DNA from: Planctomycetaceae bacterium
GTDB lineage: Bacteria; Planctomycetota; Planctomycetia; Pirellulales; Pirellulaceae
Assembly (NCBI GenBank): GCA_012729315.1
Contig: JAAYDI010000141.1
Span: 1-64,000, forward strand
Length of the DNA stretch: 64,000 bases
Reading direction: 5' to 3'
Shown: piece after piece, positions 1 to 8,000 of the stretch
Layout: every line of letters begins with the position of its first letter
Position numbering within the stretch: position 1 is the first letter of the stretch
Position numbers and translations under genes: made by a program
Notes under the pieces: generated by a model
Databases searched by the model: none
Seen by the model: only the letters and a program-made list of their open reading frames with translations
Told to the model about the DNA's origin: nothing

Positions 1-265
1 TCACCGGCATGGGCCACCCCAGGGACAGGAAGCAACCGAACTCCGCCGAGGCGTAGTAGGCCACAAACAGCGAACCCGCGTCGACCGGGAAGGGTGGCTG
101 CCGCAGCTCGGCCAGCTGGTCCGACCATAGCCGAATCAACTGGCCGCTGCGGTACTCCCTCGCCACCATGCAAATCGGCGCGGGAACCACGCCAGGCGTG
201 GCGTGGAACTCGAAGTCGCACGCCCAAATCTGGAGGTAGTGCCGGAGAGGATCGGCCGTCGCCAT
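1..265 (-). CDS. DNA polymerase A-like protein, N-terminal 3'-5' exonuclease part (partial at window edge)
   Basis: The reading frame starts at an ATG (263-265) and runs off the left edge with 88 open codons and no stop. It contains the segment WACDFEFHATPG at about residues 14-25, which fits the Exo I DxE metal-binding motif of DnaQ-like proofreading domains, and FVAYYASAEFGC near residue 67. This arrangement is what I would expect at the N-terminus of the family A DNA polymerases found in phages and integrative elements; the polymerase domain itself would lie outside the window. The start codon shares one base with the TGA of the preceding gene (TGATG), so the two are probably translated together. 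It is the last visible gene of a six-gene minus-strand cassette. The family call is inferred from motif and context; a stand-alone exonuclease is the alternative. Confidence 0.6.
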   Translation of the reverse strand, partial: MATADPLRHYLQIWACDFEFHATPGVVPAPICMVAREYRSGQLIRLWSDQLAELRQPPFPVDAGSLFVAYYASAEFGCFLSLGWPMPV

Positions 266-900
266 CACGCCTCTCCTCGCAGTTGTCGCAGCATCGGATG
301 GTCAGCCGACCGAATGAACCGATCCTTGAAGCAGAGTCGGAGAAGTTCTGGGAACGTCAGCTCCGGCCACTCCGGGTCTGCCAGGTCCCCAGACGCCTGG
401 AACGTGTCATAAAGTCCGGCGGCCATGTTGGCGGCCATGCGGACCCAGACCCGCTCGGCCAGCTGCGCCGCCGCCAGGGCCGAATCTAACCAGCTGTTAG
501 TGCGGCCGTCGGTGCCGGGGAGCTTGACCGGCCAGAGGAACACGTCGGACTGGCGGTTGATTGCGAGGAACAGGACGACCGGCTGAATCTCCCCGGACAG
601 GTCCGACCAGAGGCACTTGTCGACAAGGTACGTCTCGCGCTGCATCTTGTCTTCGAAGGCGGCCGTCTCTAATCGCCACTCAGCACCGGGTCGGACTCTG
701 ACAAACTCCTGCCGGGTGGGCTTGCGGGCGCGGACGACCGTCAGCACCTTCCTGACTCCCAGGCTACTACCGAAGTCCTGGTCCAGCCGGAGACTCTCCG
801 GGTCGAACGGGTCCGGGGCCGGATCCTCTTTGGCCGGCGTGTCATCGAACAATTCAGCCGGGTCTTTGTCGTCGCTGGGGGGTATACTCTTCTTGGTCAA
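265..900 (-). CDS. Conserved hypothetical protein of the phage-like cassette, upstream of the polymerase-like gene
   Basis: The product is about 211 residues if the TTG at 898-900 is the start. I chose it because TGAGGA sits 8 nt upstream; the frame is open to 972, but that extension runs through a perfect hairpin and reads as low-complexity Pro/Arg. The N-terminus is acidic and proline-rich. The rest is compact, with KPTRQEF, RETYLVDKCLW and LFLAINRQSDVFLWPVKLP, and it ends in an Arg/Lys-rich tail. No catalytic motif is visible and I do not assign a function. It overlaps the next gene by one base, which suggests a polymerase accessory role such as a DNA-binding protein. That is inference only. 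Confidence 0.7.
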   Translation of the reverse strand: MTKKSIPPSDDKDPAELFDDTPAKEDPAPDPFDPESLRLDQDFGSSLGVRKVLTVVRARKPTRQEFVRVRPGAEWRLETAAFEDKMQRETYLVDKCLWSDLSGEIQPVVLFLAINRQSDVFLWPVKLPGTDGRTNSWLDSALAAAQLAERVWVRMAANMAAGLYDTFQASGDLADPEWPELTFPELLRLCFKDRFIRSADHPMLRQLRGEA

Positions 901-923
901 TGTGTTGATCCTCAGGGGTCTAG

Positions 924-956
924 GAGGCGGCCGGCCGTGCAATGGCCGGCCGCCTC
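924..956. other. Perfect 13-bp inverted repeat (hairpin)
   Basis: The arms GAGGCGGCCGGCC (924-936) and GGCCGGCCGCCTC (944-956) are perfectly complementary and separated by a 7-nt loop. It lies between the 72-residue gene (stop at 969) and the next minus-strand gene (TTG start at 900). There is no T-run on either side, so it is not a typical intrinsic terminator. It could be an mRNA processing or translation-controlling structure, or a protein-binding palindrome. Confidence 0.7.
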
Positions 957-968
957 GGTTTGGGATTG

Positions 969-1187
969 TCAAAAGCGGGTCCTCAGGCCCAGCTCAGCAA
1001 GTCGGATGTTGGCGGTCGCCCGGGCAAGCGCCTCGAGCGCTGCCCGCATGTCACGCTTTCGGGGCCGGACGCAGATCTCTGTCAATGCCGCCTCGATCCG
1101 GTCTAGAGTCTCCTGGAACCGATCCCGGTCCAGCGGAGGCACGTAGGCCGCCAAATCTGCCACGAGTTGGGCGTATGGTCCGTTCAT
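969..1187 (-). CDS. Small hypothetical protein of the phage-like cassette (72 aa)
   Basis: The product has 72 residues and is predicted to be mainly alpha-helical and charged, with an Arg/Lys-rich stretch (VRPRKRDMRAALEALARA) in the second half. No known domain is recognised. Its ATG (1185-1187) overlaps the TGA of the upstream gene as ATGA, which points to translational coupling. It ends just ahead of the 924-956 hairpin. It is probably a small accessory protein of the element; the function is unknown. Confidence 0.6.
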   Translation of the reverse strand: MNGPYAQLVADLAAYVPPLDRDRFQETLDRIEAALTEICVRPRKRDMRAALEALARATANIRLAELGLRTRF

Positions 1188-1474
1188 AGGTCCAACTCCT
1201 GCGGCGCGGCTAGAGTGCCACGTAGGCGGCCTTCCGCGGCGCCAGAATCGATGCTACGGCCGTACCTCGGTCTCCGGCCCAGGCGGTACGGCCACAGGGG
1301 GCAGTCATCGACCGGACAGGCGGCCACTTCAGCCGTGCTCCCGCCGGAGCAATCCAGGCACTTGAACCTCATCGCCTTGCCGGGTCGCAGGTCCGAGGCG
1401 AGCTTGGTGATGGTCCGGGATCCGTACAGGTACCGCACCTTGTGATCAGCCGGCAGGATGGGAGTGGTGGCCAT
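1184..1474 (-). CDS. Small Cys-rich putative zinc-finger phage protein (96 aa)
   Basis: The start is the ATG at 1472-1474, one base after the stop of the upstream gene and preceded by a GGGGAGGGG Shine-Dalgarno stretch. A longer in-frame extension lies inside the upstream gene and is not needed. The middle holds CLDCSGG, then EVAACPVDDCPLWPYRLGRRP, so four cysteines are spaced as CxxC-x(9-10)-CxxxxC, about residues 38-55, and could bind one zinc. A Cys pattern ending in a CPLWPYRxG box is one I associate with short prophage proteins. It overlaps the following gene by 4 nt. A nucleic-acid-binding role is plausible but inferred. Confidence 0.65.
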   Translation of the reverse strand: MATTPILPADHKVRYLYGSRTITKLASDLRPGKAMRFKCLDCSGGSTAEVAACPVDDCPLWPYRLGRRPRYGRSIDSGAAEGRLRGTLAAPQELDL

Positions 1475-1475
1475 G

Positions 1476-1964
1476 TCAGTTCCCCTCCCCCGCCACGGCC
1501 GGCAGTCCGACCTTGGCCCGGATGGCCCGCTTATGGGCACGCATGATGCGTTGCCACCCGATGTACGGCAGGTCCCCCGGATCCGCCCCGACCAGCTCGG
1601 CGAGCCATCGGATCAGATCAAGACCGATGACACCCTCCATATCTCCCCAGATGTGCGTCAGACCGGCCACAGTGTTCTCAGGCAGTCCCAGGTCGACCAC
1701 GGCCTCGGGCCGATAGACGCTGCGCGCGTCGTCGACGAACTCGAGGATGTCCGCGGCGAGCGCCTCTACCGCGGTCCGCGAGTCCGGCGGCCAGATCGCC
1801 GCATACATCCGCCGCGCCATACAGACGATGCAGCCACAGTCGCCGGCCGCCAGGTCCGCGTACTCCTCGATGCAGTCCTCCTCTGCCGCGAAACTGAGTA
1901 CGAGTTCTAGGTCGTGCTCGGTAATGCTCCCCAGTCGGTCCAAGTATGTCGTTGTGCTACTCAT
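1476..1964 (-). CDS. Hypothetical protein of the phage-like cassette (162 aa)
   Basis: The 162-residue product is acidic and mainly helical, with a CGCIVCMARRMY segment near residue 43 and a basic patch near the C-terminus. I recognise no family. The start ATG (1962-1964) overlaps the TAG of the HTH gene by 8 nt and has AGGGGAC upstream, so the gene is probably translated by re-initiation within one cassette transcript. The stop is one base from the next start. Function unknown. Confidence 0.6.
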   Translation of the reverse strand: MSSTTTYLDRLGSITEHDLELVLSFAAEEDCIEEYADLAAGDCGCIVCMARRMYAAIWPPDSRTAVEALAADILEFVDDARSVYRPEAVVDLGLPENTVAGLTHIWGDMEGVIGLDLIRWLAELVGADPGDLPYIGWQRIMRAHKRAIRAKVGLPAVAGEGN

Positions 1965-2172
1965 CTTTCGTCCCCTTTCCTTCAGAGTCGCAATATGCCA
2001 TCCAGTCCGATCCCCGGACGTAGCACCGCCCGTGCAGATACGTCACCTTCAGTCCCCGGCGCCGCGCCTCGCGCACCGCCGATCGACCCAGGCCGGCCAT
2101 CTTCTCGAACAGTTCGAGCGGGTACTGTTCGTCGTGACGGATCGCGGCCAGGTCTTCAGATCGATTTGCCAT
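1957..2172 (-). CDS. Small helix-turn-helix (excisionase/MerR-like) DNA-binding protein (71 aa)
   Basis: The 71-residue product contains a winged-helix-like segment: LFEKMAGLGRSAVREARRRGL, then KVTYLHGRCYVRGSDWMAYC. This is the pattern of Excisionase/HTH_17 proteins, where a recognition helix is followed by a wing strand and a closing W/Y motif. The start ATG (2170-2172) has TGGAGG 9 nt upstream. It is the first gene of the downstream cassette and lies just after an operator-like palindrome (2204-2220). Likely roles are recombination directionality factor or cassette regulator; the sequence does not separate them. Confidence 0.6.
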   Translation of the reverse strand: MANRSEDLAAIRHDEQYPLELFEKMAGLGRSAVREARRRGLKVTYLHGRCYVRGSDWMAYCDSEGKGTKDE

Positions 2173-2203
2173 CGTTGTGGTCCTCCATCAGGTTTCACTC
2201 GTT

Positions 2204-2220
2204 CGCGACACCGTGTCGCG
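2204..2220. promoter_or_regulatory. Operator-like palindrome upstream of the HTH gene
   Basis: The sequence CGCGACA-CCG-TGTCGCG is a perfect 7-bp inverted repeat centred 40 bp upstream of the ATG of the small HTH gene. The position suits an operator for autoregulation, but no promoter boxes are clear. Confidence 0.4.
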
Positions 2221-2250
2221 TCAACGGTGGAGATCTTGACGGAGAGACCT

Positions 2251-2386
2251 ACCTGTCAGAAATCGGCGCGAATTAATCCGACAAGACCGCGCAAAAAAGA
2301 ACCCTTCCCGGATAGTCCGAGAAGGGTGAGCGGAAACCAGAGAATGTCGGGAACGACACCTGTCGGGGATAATTAATCCGACAGGT
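2251..2386. repeat. Duplicated ACCTGTCRG / AATTAATCCGACA module
   Basis: Two copies of a bipartite motif occur about 100 bp apart: ACCTGTCAG (2251-2259) with AATTAATCCGACA (2271-2283), and ACCTGTCGG (2358-2366) with the identical AATTAATCCGACA (2371-2383). The second copy can fold as a 9-bp hairpin (2358-2386) that includes the stop codon of the 157-residue gene. The first copy is less symmetrical. An intrinsic terminator lies between them. These could be binding sites for an element-encoded protein, or the trace of a small duplication. Confidence 0.6.
2293..2327 (-). terminator. Rho-independent terminator downstream of the 157-aa gene
   Basis: Read on the minus strand, ACCCTTC pairs with GAAGGGT (2301-2307 with 2321-2327) and an inner TCCG/CGGA extends the stem. 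It is followed directly by TTCTTTTTT. This is a good intrinsic terminator, separating the 157-residue gene from the HTH-led cassette. Confidence 0.75.
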
Positions 2387-2846
2387 AGTCGCGGATTGCG
2401 CTACGAGAGAATTCCTTACCGTACGTTTTCGAGTACCGCCGATTGAACTCTTTGGCGACGTCGGCTATCGACCATTTTGGATGCTTTTTCTGGATACGCT
2501 GAGCGGCTTTGACCCGGCGTTCTCGTTGCGGATCCTTCGACCCCTCCGGCCGGCCGGCGGAGTTCGCTGAGACTTTGGGTTGGGCAGTCATCGCGTCCCG
2601 GATCTCACGCAGTAGGACAGCCTCCGGCCTCGGCCCAATCGGTCCGACCACCACCGGGACCCACGGGATCGTCGCCCCCACAGGCTGCCCGATGATGGCG
2701 AGCTGTTGCTGTTGCAGCCGCTTCCGGGTAGCAGGCGGCATCGCTGCGAGATTTGCCTGGACATGCTGGCGGCCGGCTGCGACGTCGTCGTTTACGGCAG
2801 GAGATACCGGCGTCGGTGCGGCGGCCTTCCGGGTGCACTTGGCCAT
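2373..2846 (-). CDS. Hypothetical basic protein with C-terminal HTH-like segment (157 aa)
   Basis: The start is the ATG at 2844-2846 with AAGGA about 9 nt upstream; the frame is open further but without a better ribosome site. The product is 157 residues. The N-terminal half is Ala/Gln/Pro-rich, and the C-terminal 60 residues are strongly basic (GSKDPQRERRVKAAQRIQKK, then WSIADVAKEFNRRY) and look like a DNA-binding helix-turn-helix. It is transcribed apart from the cassette (terminator at 2293-2327) and is the gene closest to the proposed attachment site. It is not an integrase: no tyrosine or serine recombinase motifs are present. It may be a regulator of the element. Confidence 0.6.
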   Translation of the reverse strand: MAKCTRKAAAPTPVSPAVNDDVAAGRQHVQANLAAMPPATRKRLQQQQLAIIGQPVGATIPWVPVVVGPIGPRPEAVLLREIRDAMTAQPKVSANSAGRPEGSKDPQRERRVKAAQRIQKKHPKWSIADVAKEFNRRYSKTYGKEFSRSAIRDYLSD

Positions 2847-3006
2847 GAGATGCAGTCCTTCTTCGGCCGGCGGCCAACCGCCAGGCAACGTAAGGACTGC
2901 CAACGCCACCAGGCGGCCGGCCTATGCGGGGATCAGCCGCGACCGGCGAGGTGTAGAAACCTGCGAGTATTATTGCAGGCAAAATCTGCGAGTCTAGATC
3001 AACCAA

Positions 3007-3042
3007 CAAAATGGGTACGGTTGCAAAACCGTACCCATTTTG
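3007..3042. terminator. 16-bp perfect palindromic hairpin between element genes and the tRNA scar
   Basis: CAAAATGGGTACGGTT (3007-3022) and AACCGTACCCATTTTG (3027-3042) are perfectly complementary with a GCAA tetraloop. The AT-rich ends give short A and T stretches on both strands, so it may act as a bidirectional terminator insulating the element. A protein-binding site near the attachment site is an alternative. The interval 2847-3155 otherwise holds no gene that I can support. Confidence 0.55.
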
Positions 3043-3155
3043 CGGTCAAAAAACTGTCCCCGGACGCTAAGTGGCCGGAGAGGCAAATATCAGAAACCCC
3101 GACAGGTTCCCATGTTGCGACGATGCCGGGAAAGTAGGTGAAGGGTAGTCGTTGC

Positions 3156-3194
<39 letters not shown>

Positions 3195-3276
3195 CAATCG
3201 GAGCTTTCGACGTGAGTTTAGGTGATGTCGACGAGCCTCGCCAAGGGGGATGGCAGGGGGTGGGAGTCGTGCCGGG

Positions 3277-3383
3277 CGAGAATAGCAAGAGAATAGCGAG
3301 AATAGAAAGCTCCCTAGCCAGAACCGGCGTCCTGCCTCACAATACCCTGGCGAGTATCTGTCCGCGGGAGTCTGTCCGCGGCC
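3277..3383 (+). promoter_or_regulatory. Repeat-rich leader of the metal-efflux operon
   Basis: Three GAATAG units (3279-3308, in GCGAGAATAG / AGAGAATAG / GCGAGAATAG) are followed by two copies of TCTGTCCGCGG (about 3357-3367 and 3371-3381). They lie about 100-200 bp upstream of the adaptor gene start. Tandem motifs in front of an efflux operon could be regulator sites. No -10/-35 boxes are convincing. Confidence 0.25.
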
Positions 3384-3481
3384 AGCGTGGGGGGGGCGGG
3401 CAATTGCCCCACACAACCACCAAGGGCGCGTCGCGGGCTGCCGTGGCGAGAAGAGGCGTGGCGAGGAGAGGAGAGGCACTG

Positions 3482-5020
3482 ATGCCAGACGCTCAGAACC
3501 AGCGCACCTCAACGTGTGTCAAACATCCTCGAAGATGGGCGCTGCTTGCGCTGGTCAGCGTGCTGGTGGTGGGTGGTGCGGCGGCAATCTGCGGGTGGCC
3601 GCGGTGGCGGCAGCTGGTGGTTGCCGGCCTGGCACGCCGCGAAGCAGACGATGCCCATGCCTCCCACGGGCCCGCGGTGTCTTCTCCTGTCCCCACCGCC
3701 GAGCAACCCCAGCACGATCGCGATCATCACTCCGCGGTACAAGACGCGTCGCATGCGCGGGCGGTGCAGGGGCAGCCGGAGGGCGATCTGGCAGGCCACG
3801 CGGACGAAGACCATCGACCGCGCGCGGCGGGAGAAACGCTGGAGCTCAGCGCGGCAGCGGCCCGGAACATGGGCCTGACGTTATGCGAGGTCCAGCTGCA
3901 GGATTTCTCCCGCTCGCTGGCCATCCCGGCCGTCGTCATCGAACGTCCCGGCCGGTCCGAAATCGTGGTGTCCGCGCCGATGACGGGGATCGTGACCCGC
4001 ATCTTTCCGTTGGCCGGTGCCGCGGTGGCTCCCGGCGACGCGCTGTGCGAAGTGCGGCTGACGCACGAAGACCTGGTCGAAAAGCAGAGTGACTTCCTGC
4101 GGGACCTGGAGCAGCTGGACGTGATCAACCAGGAGGTCAACCGTCTCGAGGACGTCGCGCGCTCGGGGGCCGTGCCGGGGCGGCGGCTGCTGGAGCCGAT
4201 GTACGAGAAACAGAAGCTGGAAGGTGCCATGCGTGCCGAGCGCGAGGCGCTGCTGTTGCACGGGCTGACTGTGGAACAGATCAGTACGATTGAACGGGAG
4301 CGCCAGCTGGTCAAGACCATCGTCATTCACGCGCCGGATCTGGACCACAGCCACCTGGAGGCGGCCCACGAGGACTTCTTCCAGGTGTCGGAACTGGCGG
4401 TGAAGCCAGGCGCGCATGTGACCACCGGCACTCCGCTCATGACGTTGACCGACCATTGCGAACTGTACATCGAGGGGCGGGCGTTCGAGCAGGATGCGGA
4501 GCTCCTCAGCGAGGCGATCAGCCAGCAGCGGCCGGTCTCTGCGCTGATCGAGTCCGCGGCGCGCGACAGGCAGGAACTAGGCGGCCTGCAGATCCTGTAC
4601 GTCGACGGTACGGTGGACCCGGAATCACGCGCGCTGAAGTGTTACGTGCGTCTGCAGAACGAGTTGCTGCGCGACGAGTCGACGCCGGACGGCCACCGCT
4701 TCGTGTCCTGGCGCTACCGGCCGGGGCAGCGCATGGAGCTGTTGGTGCCGGCCGAGACCTGGGAGGACCGGATCGTCCTGCCGGTGGAGGCGGTCATATC
4801 CGAGGGGCTGAACTGGTATGTGTACCAGAAGCATGGCGATCACTTCGATCGGGTGGTGGTGCATGTTGAGCATCGTGACCGGCGCGGCGTGGTCATCGCC
4901 CGCGACGGGGCGCTCCAGCCGGGCGACGTCGTGGCGGCGCGCGGTGCTTATCAGCTGCACCTGGCGCTCCAGCACGCGGCCGGTGGCGGCATCGATCCGC
5001 ACGCCGGGCACAATCACTAG
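3482..5020 (+). CDS. RND efflux periplasmic adaptor (CusB/CzcB type), His-rich
   Basis: This is the membrane fusion protein of a heavy-metal RND pump, linking the inner-membrane permease to an outer-membrane channel. I start it at the ATG at 3482, preceded by GAGGAGAGG; the product is 512 residues. There is one N-terminal membrane segment (about residues 19-38), then a His-rich linker (about 55-115, with HDRDHHSAV and HADEDHRP). The adaptor core follows: a biotinyl-lipoyl-like region (VSAPMTGIVTRIFPLAGAAV), a helical hairpin (about 200-270), a second lipoyl half and a beta-barrel. The C-terminus is HAGHNH. The His clusters suggest metal capture. The permease starts 57 bp downstream. No outer-membrane factor gene is adjacent. 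The metal specificity cannot be read. Confidence 0.9.
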   Translation: MPDAQNQRTSTCVKHPRRWALLALVSVLVVGGAAAICGWPRWRQLVVAGLARREADDAHASHGPAVSSPVPTAEQPQHDRDHHSAVQDASHARAVQGQPEGDLAGHADEDHRPRAAGETLELSAAAARNMGLTLCEVQLQDFSRSLAIPAVVIERPGRSEIVVSAPMTGIVTRIFPLAGAAVAPGDALCEVRLTHEDLVEKQSDFLRDLEQLDVINQEVNRLEDVARSGAVPGRRLLEPMYEKQKLEGAMRAEREALLLHGLTVEQISTIERERQLVKTIVIHAPDLDHSHLEAAHEDFFQVSELAVKPGAHVTTGTPLMTLTDHCELYIEGRAFEQDAELLSEAISQQRPVSALIESAARDRQELGGLQILYVDGTVDPESRALKCYVRLQNELLRDESTPDGHRFVSWRYRPGQRMELLVPAETWEDRIVLPVEAVISEGLNWYVYQKHGDHFDRVVVHVEHRDRRGVVIARDGALQPGDVVAARGAYQLHLALQHAAGGGIDPHAGHNH

Positions 5021-5077
5021 GCGACTGCGTGCGATGCTGTGACTGTGTGAACCGATGACGCATCACGGAACGATGTC

Positions 5078-8000
5078 ATGCTCAACGCAATCATCCGTTT
5101 CTCGCTCCACCACCGGCTGCTGGTCGCGGCCCTGGCGCTCATCGTCCTCGGCGGTGGCGGCTGGCGACTGAACCAGCTGCCCATCGACGTCTTCCCGGAC
5201 CTGAATCGCCCGCGGGTGACGATCATGACCGAAGCGCCCGGGATGGCTCCTGAAGAGGTGGAAACGCTGGTCACCTTCCCGCTCGAAACGGCTCTCAACG
5301 GGGCCACCGGCGTGCAGGCGGTGCGCAGCACCTCGGGGGTGGGCCTGTCGGTGGTCAACGTGGAGTTCAACTGGGGCACGAACATCTTCGTGGACCGCCA
5401 GGTGGTGACGGAGCGACTGTCGCTGGTCGCCGACCGGATGCCGGCCGGGGTCCGACCGCAACTGGCACCCATGTCGTCGATCATGGGTCAGATCATGATT
5501 GTGGGGCTGTGGAGCGAAGGTGGCCAGACCGATCCCATGGAGCTCCGGACGCTGGCGGATTGGGTCGTGCGGCAGCGGCTGCGGACGATTCCCGGCATCT
5601 CCGAGGTGCTCGTGATGGGTGGCGGGCGCAAGCAGTACCAGGTGCTGGTGCGTCCGGATGCGATGCTCTCCTACGGCGTCAACCTGCGCGAAATCGAAGC
5701 GGCTCTGGAGCAGAGCAACAGCAATGTGACCGGTGGGTACCTGGTCGATCAGGGTCCGCAGGAGTATCTGGTGCGCGCGCTGGGCCGCGTGCAGTCGGTC
5801 GACGACCTGCAGAAGCTGGTCGTGAAGATTCGCGGAGGGCGTCCTGTCCTGCTCCACCAGGTAGCGCGCGTAATCGAAGGTCCGGAGATCAAGCGGGGGG
5901 ACAGTGCCGCGTTCGTGCGGGAGAGGGACGGGACGTTCGCGGGCGGTCCCTGTGTGGTCCTGATCGTCAACAAGCAGCCGGGTGCGGACACGCGTGTGCT
6001 CACACAACGCGTCACGGACGCGCTGGCGGAACTGCATCGCACGCTGCCGCCCGATGTCCGCGTGGCGCCGCAGTTGTACCAGCAGGAGAAGTTCATCGAT
6101 CTGGCGATCCAGAATGTGTTGGCCGCCTTGCGGGATGGCGGGGTGCTGGTGGCCATAGTCCTCTTCGTGTTTCTGCTCAACTTCCGCACCACGTTCATCA
6201 CACTCACCGCCATCCCGCTCTCGCTCGTGGTTACCGGCCTGGTGTTCTGGTGGTTCGACATGTCGATCAACACGATGACACTGGGGGGGCTGGCCGTCGC
6301 AATCGGCGAACTGGTGGATGACGCGATTGTCGACGTGGAGAACATCTTCCGGCGGCTGCGTGAAAACTGGCTGAGCGACGCGCCCCTGCCGGCGCTGACC
6401 GTCGTCTACCGAGCCAGCGCCGAGATCCGCAACTCCATCGTGTTCAGCACGCTCATCATCGTGCTGGTGTTCATCCCGCTCTTTGCGCTCAGCGGCATGG
6501 AGGGGCGGCTGTTCACGCCGCTGGGCGTTGCCTACATCGTGTCGATTCTGGCGTCACTGGTGGTGTCCCTGACCGTGACCCCGGTGTTGTCCTACTGGCT
6601 GTTGCCGCAGTCCCGCGCCACACAGCGCGCGGAGGAGGGGTTTGTATTGCGCGGGTTGAAGGCGGTCGCAGCGCGGGTGATCGGCCTGAGTCTGCGTTGG
6701 CCCAGACCGGTGCTGGCCGCGGCCGTGGTGGCGGTCGGCATCAGTGTCCTGGTGCTGCTGCAGCTGGATAGCGATTTCATGCCGCCGTTCGACGAGGGGG
6801 TGGCGCAGCTCAACGTCATCCTGCCGCCCGGCACGTCGCTGGAACACTCGCGGGACGTGGCCGGCATGGTGGAACGGCGGCTACAGGCGTTTGACGGTGT
6901 CGAGAGCTTTGTCTCGCGCACCGGGCGTGCGGAACTGGACGAACACGTGATCGGCGTGCACGTGACCGAGTTCATCATTACGTTCGACGCCACCAGCGGC
7001 CGCCAGCGCGAGGAGGTTCTGGACGAGATCCGCGCGGCGATGGCCGAGATTCCGGGGATCGTCACCAGTGTCGAGCAGCCGCTGGCTCATCTGATCTCGG
7101 CCATGCTCTCCGGTGTCCAGGCACAGGTGGCCATCAAAGTCTACGGGGACGACCTGGAAGTGCTGCGGGCGAAAGTGGCGGAAATGACGCAGCTGGTCGC
7201 CACCGTGCCGGGTGTGATCGACCTCGTGCCCGAACCCCAGACGCTGATCAAGCAGCTGCGGATTGAACTGGACCGCGACAAGCTGGCCCAGGTGGGGCTC
7301 ACCCCAGGGGACGTCAACCATTTTGTCGAGACCGCCATGCACGGCCGCGTCATTTCCGAAGTGCTCGAAGGACAGCGGACGTTCGATCTCCTGCTGCGGC
7401 TTGACGCGCCGTATCGCGAGGACCTGGAGGTGCTCGGACGCATGTCGCTTGACCTTCCTGAAGGGGGCACCACGCCGTTGAATTCCGTGGCTCGGATCTA
7501 CTTTTCACGCGGACCGCACACGATCAACCGGGAGCATGTCCGGCGGCGTCTCGTGCTGCAATGCAATACGTCCGGCCGCGGGCTGGTCGACGTGGTGCAG
7601 GACATTAACACACGCCTCGCCCCGCTGAAGGAATCGCTTCCTACCGGTTACACGCTGGAGCTCGAAGGGCAATTCCAGAGCCAGCAGGCAGCCTCCCGCA
7701 GGATCATCCTGCTGTTCGCGCTCTCCCTGTGCGGCATGTTTCTGGTGCTGTACACCATGTTCCGGTCAGCCAATTTCTCGCTGCAAGTGATGGCAGCGCT
7801 GCCCATGGCCTTCATCGGCGCCGTGGCGGCGCTGCTGGTGACCGGCCAGACACTCACCATCGCCAGCATGGTCGGCTTCGTGTCGTTGTGTGGCATCGCC
7901 ACACGCAACGGGATCCTGCTGCTCGACCACTACATCCACCTGGTGCAGCACGAGGGGGAAACGTGGTCGCGCCAGATGATCGTGCGCGCCGGCCAGGAGC

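Noticed and set aside
1-3150. Integrase or transposase gene in the element part of the window
   Set aside because: None of the visible proteins has tyrosine (R..HxxR..Y) or serine recombinase motifs or a DDE transposase signature. The integrase must lie outside the window if it exists.
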